From contig CAKPDW010000035.1 of assembly GCA_934149115.1 (NCBI GenBank), positions 1 to 14,044 of the forward strand: a stretch of 14,044 nucleotides of DNA, written 5' to 3'. This DNA is from an uncultured Clostridia bacterium. GTDB taxonomy: Bacteria > Bacillota > Clostridia > TANB77 > CAG-508. Every line of letters begins with the position of its first letter. The first letter of the stretch is position 1. The notes under the pieces are model-generated. The model was not told the origin of the DNA. It worked only from the letters and a program-made list of their open reading frames with translations, and searched no databases. Made by a program: the position numbers and the translations under genes. Below, one piece after another: positions 13,801-14,044 of this stretch.

Positions 13801-14044
13801 GTAATGTAAATATGTCTCCAGCATCATATAATTCAACACAAAAAGTAACTAAACAATTAAAAATTGATTATACACAAGATGGTGTAAGTCAAAGTGCAAA
13901 CTATACAATAGATATAATTAATAATCTTGTAAGCATAGCAATTCAAGGAAACCCTCAAACAGAGTACAACTTGAATGATAACCTACAACAAGGATTATCA
14001 ATATTAATAACAAGAGCATCAGGATTACCTGAAGCTATGGCTGT
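10848..14044 (+). CDS. Very large secreted repeat protein: cohesin-like head and tandem Ig-like domains (3' end beyond window)
   Basis: An open frame of at least 1065 residues with no stop before the window edge. AAAGGAG (10835-10841) lies 6 nt before the ATG. Residues 1-35 are a signal peptide (FIAFLILMAMLLNMF, cleavage near VNAA). About 40-225 is a cohesin-like domain related to the head of the upstream protein (RILTVELALVSEAVINGFDF, then YYPVLKLSFKVLD). From residue 232 onward come about ten Ig-like domains of the Big_3 type, with the repeated pattern PTKTTYEHGDSLDLTGG, a TYxxGTxxDV strand pair, and VTYEGKTxSFNINV. The last six alternate between two types, A (YEHGD) and B (YNLGD...RKAGNTETVN), as a unit of 174-177 residues starting near 582, 760 and 934. 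Such proteins are surface stalks or adhesins; the C-terminal anchor would lie outside. Thr ACA codons are very frequent in the repeats. Confidence 0.88.
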   Translation, partial: MKVKKRFIAFLILMAMLLNMFSPYTILFNNVVNAASGELEEYPLILNNLGITKKGSNRILTVELALVSEAVINGFDFQFKVDTSKLAPCNKNTGTSTTSLGMIMAQSDYFLGTLQVKTYNKNTGVFHFLGTEPQGGTDIVDNGYIPGQVGDDAIDVNGAGYNAYYPVLKLSFKVLDPDLDTTNISNALFTQVPQGVALPTGLQVNYNNANGIRITKDLQYGTKGFAAAAKKVASISVKQDPTKTTYEHGDSIDLTGGVLLVTYDDGSAEDVDMTDSKVSIKTGSTAKVSSPLVTLQYEGKDASFNINVTDPIQSLAVTTPMTTNEYTHGDNLNFAGLTLTATTKSGSTIPLTATSSGVTISETQASVNSPNFSQTSSSGSLPTRGTQKIIFTYQGLTANQTIVVNDTISSFEVYKQPNKVIYKADESLDLTGAVIKATLTSGDIAYVNLPDGSVTVSSYNPRTFGRKQNLTVSINDKTATNTIDVEAYDYIISHRMDAPTKVEYKYNEDLNLAGGRAYYIWKAAGTKYNGLTDPTVTITGYDKTQIGLQTITVTQNFKYTLSDGTIIPETITQTFEVEVTNLAKAITITAPTKSVYEHGDSLDLTGSKIVVTHEDGTEEDVAMTADMIKESDGSNVNMSPNASDYTNNSLTKTLVIEYTQDNITQTINYPITINNTVSSIAMGTNPNKTTYNLGDTSYDLTNGTIIVTRKAGNTETVNLTDNGVTLTPLSDLTGTSGTKTVQVTYEGKTTSFNINVVNGITGMVVTPPTKTTYEHGDSLDLTGGKITITYADHTTQDVDVTANMVTDKATGTSVNMSPNASEYNSNNEVTKTLTISYTKDGQNITKDYTIKITNPINTITIGQSPRTNYNLNDSTTGVGGTLTVTRKAGNTETVNITDAMVSGLDTTTAGNGKTATITYESKTVNYQYNVKDNITGMTITPPTKTTYNHGDNLDVTGGKVTITYASGTTQDVPLTASMVKESDGSNVNMSPASYNSTQKVTKQLKIDYTQDGVSQSANYTIDIINNLVSIAIQGNPQTEYNLNDNLQQGLSILITRASGLPEAMA
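12591..14044 (+). repeat. Tandem two-domain coding repeats
   Basis: Three units within the large surface gene begin near 12591, 13125 and 13647; the anchor word CCAACAAAA recurs at 12618, 13149 and 13671, giving periods of 531 and 522 bp. Each holds one A-type and one B-type Ig-like domain. The third is cut by the window end. A 36-nt stretch in units 1 and 3 (12732-12767 and 13785-13820) differs by one base, while unit 2 is different there. Confidence 0.8.

Overview
The window comes from a very AT-rich, low-GC Gram-positive (Firmicutes, most likely Clostridia-type, possibly gut) chromosome. The evidence is strong AGGAGG-type ribosome binding sites, consensus TTGACA/TATAAT promoters, tRNAs with encoded CCA, a Firmicutes-style L-lactate dehydrogenase, and secreted proteins with cohesin-like, dockerin-like and bacterial Ig-like modules. 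TGA is a normal stop and TGG encodes Trp, so this is the standard bacterial code. Every supported gene is on the + strand.

Layout. (1) 1-1780 is a mobile or repeat-rich segment: a long hairpin, then an Rpn-family PD-(D/E)XK nuclease gene bracketed by two copies of a palindromic MITE-like repeat. Each copy ends just before a TTGACA-type promoter pointing to the right, and a terminator-like hairpin lies between the rpn promoter and its coding region. (2) 1838-3463 holds a small membrane-anchored protein of unknown function and the ldh gene, each with a near-consensus promoter. (3) 3679-3989 holds two separately transcribed tRNA genes, Arg(TCT) and Pro(TGG), each with a promoter and a terminator. 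(4) 4126-6457 is a cargo-like cluster: a truncated alpha/beta-hydrolase remnant with its own terminator, then an apparent operon of a GNAT acetyltransferase, a pyrophosphatase-VOC fusion and a SAM methyltransferase. These resemble small-molecule modification or resistance-type genes. (5) 6690-7829 holds a Fic-fold protein whose catalytic His is replaced by Gln. It is controlled by four copies of an AAATGTGAAA half-site in alternating orientation that bracket its promoter. (6) 7830-8700 is about 900 bp without genes, extremely T/A-rich, with a tight cluster of three DnaA-box sequences. (7) 8705 to the end is an apparent three-gene cell-surface operon: a membrane-anchored PepSY-like protein, a secreted cohesin-like/cadherin-like/dockerin-like protein, and the first 1065 residues of a very large secreted protein with a cohesin-like head and tandem Ig-like (Big_3-type) repeats.

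The parts most worth following up are the DnaA-box cluster as a possible replication origin or DnaA-titration site, the alternating operator array in front of the His-to-Gln Fic protein, the promoter-bearing palindromic repeats around rpn, and the cohesin/dockerin-like surface operon. All family assignments are by eye from motifs and were not confirmed by database search.
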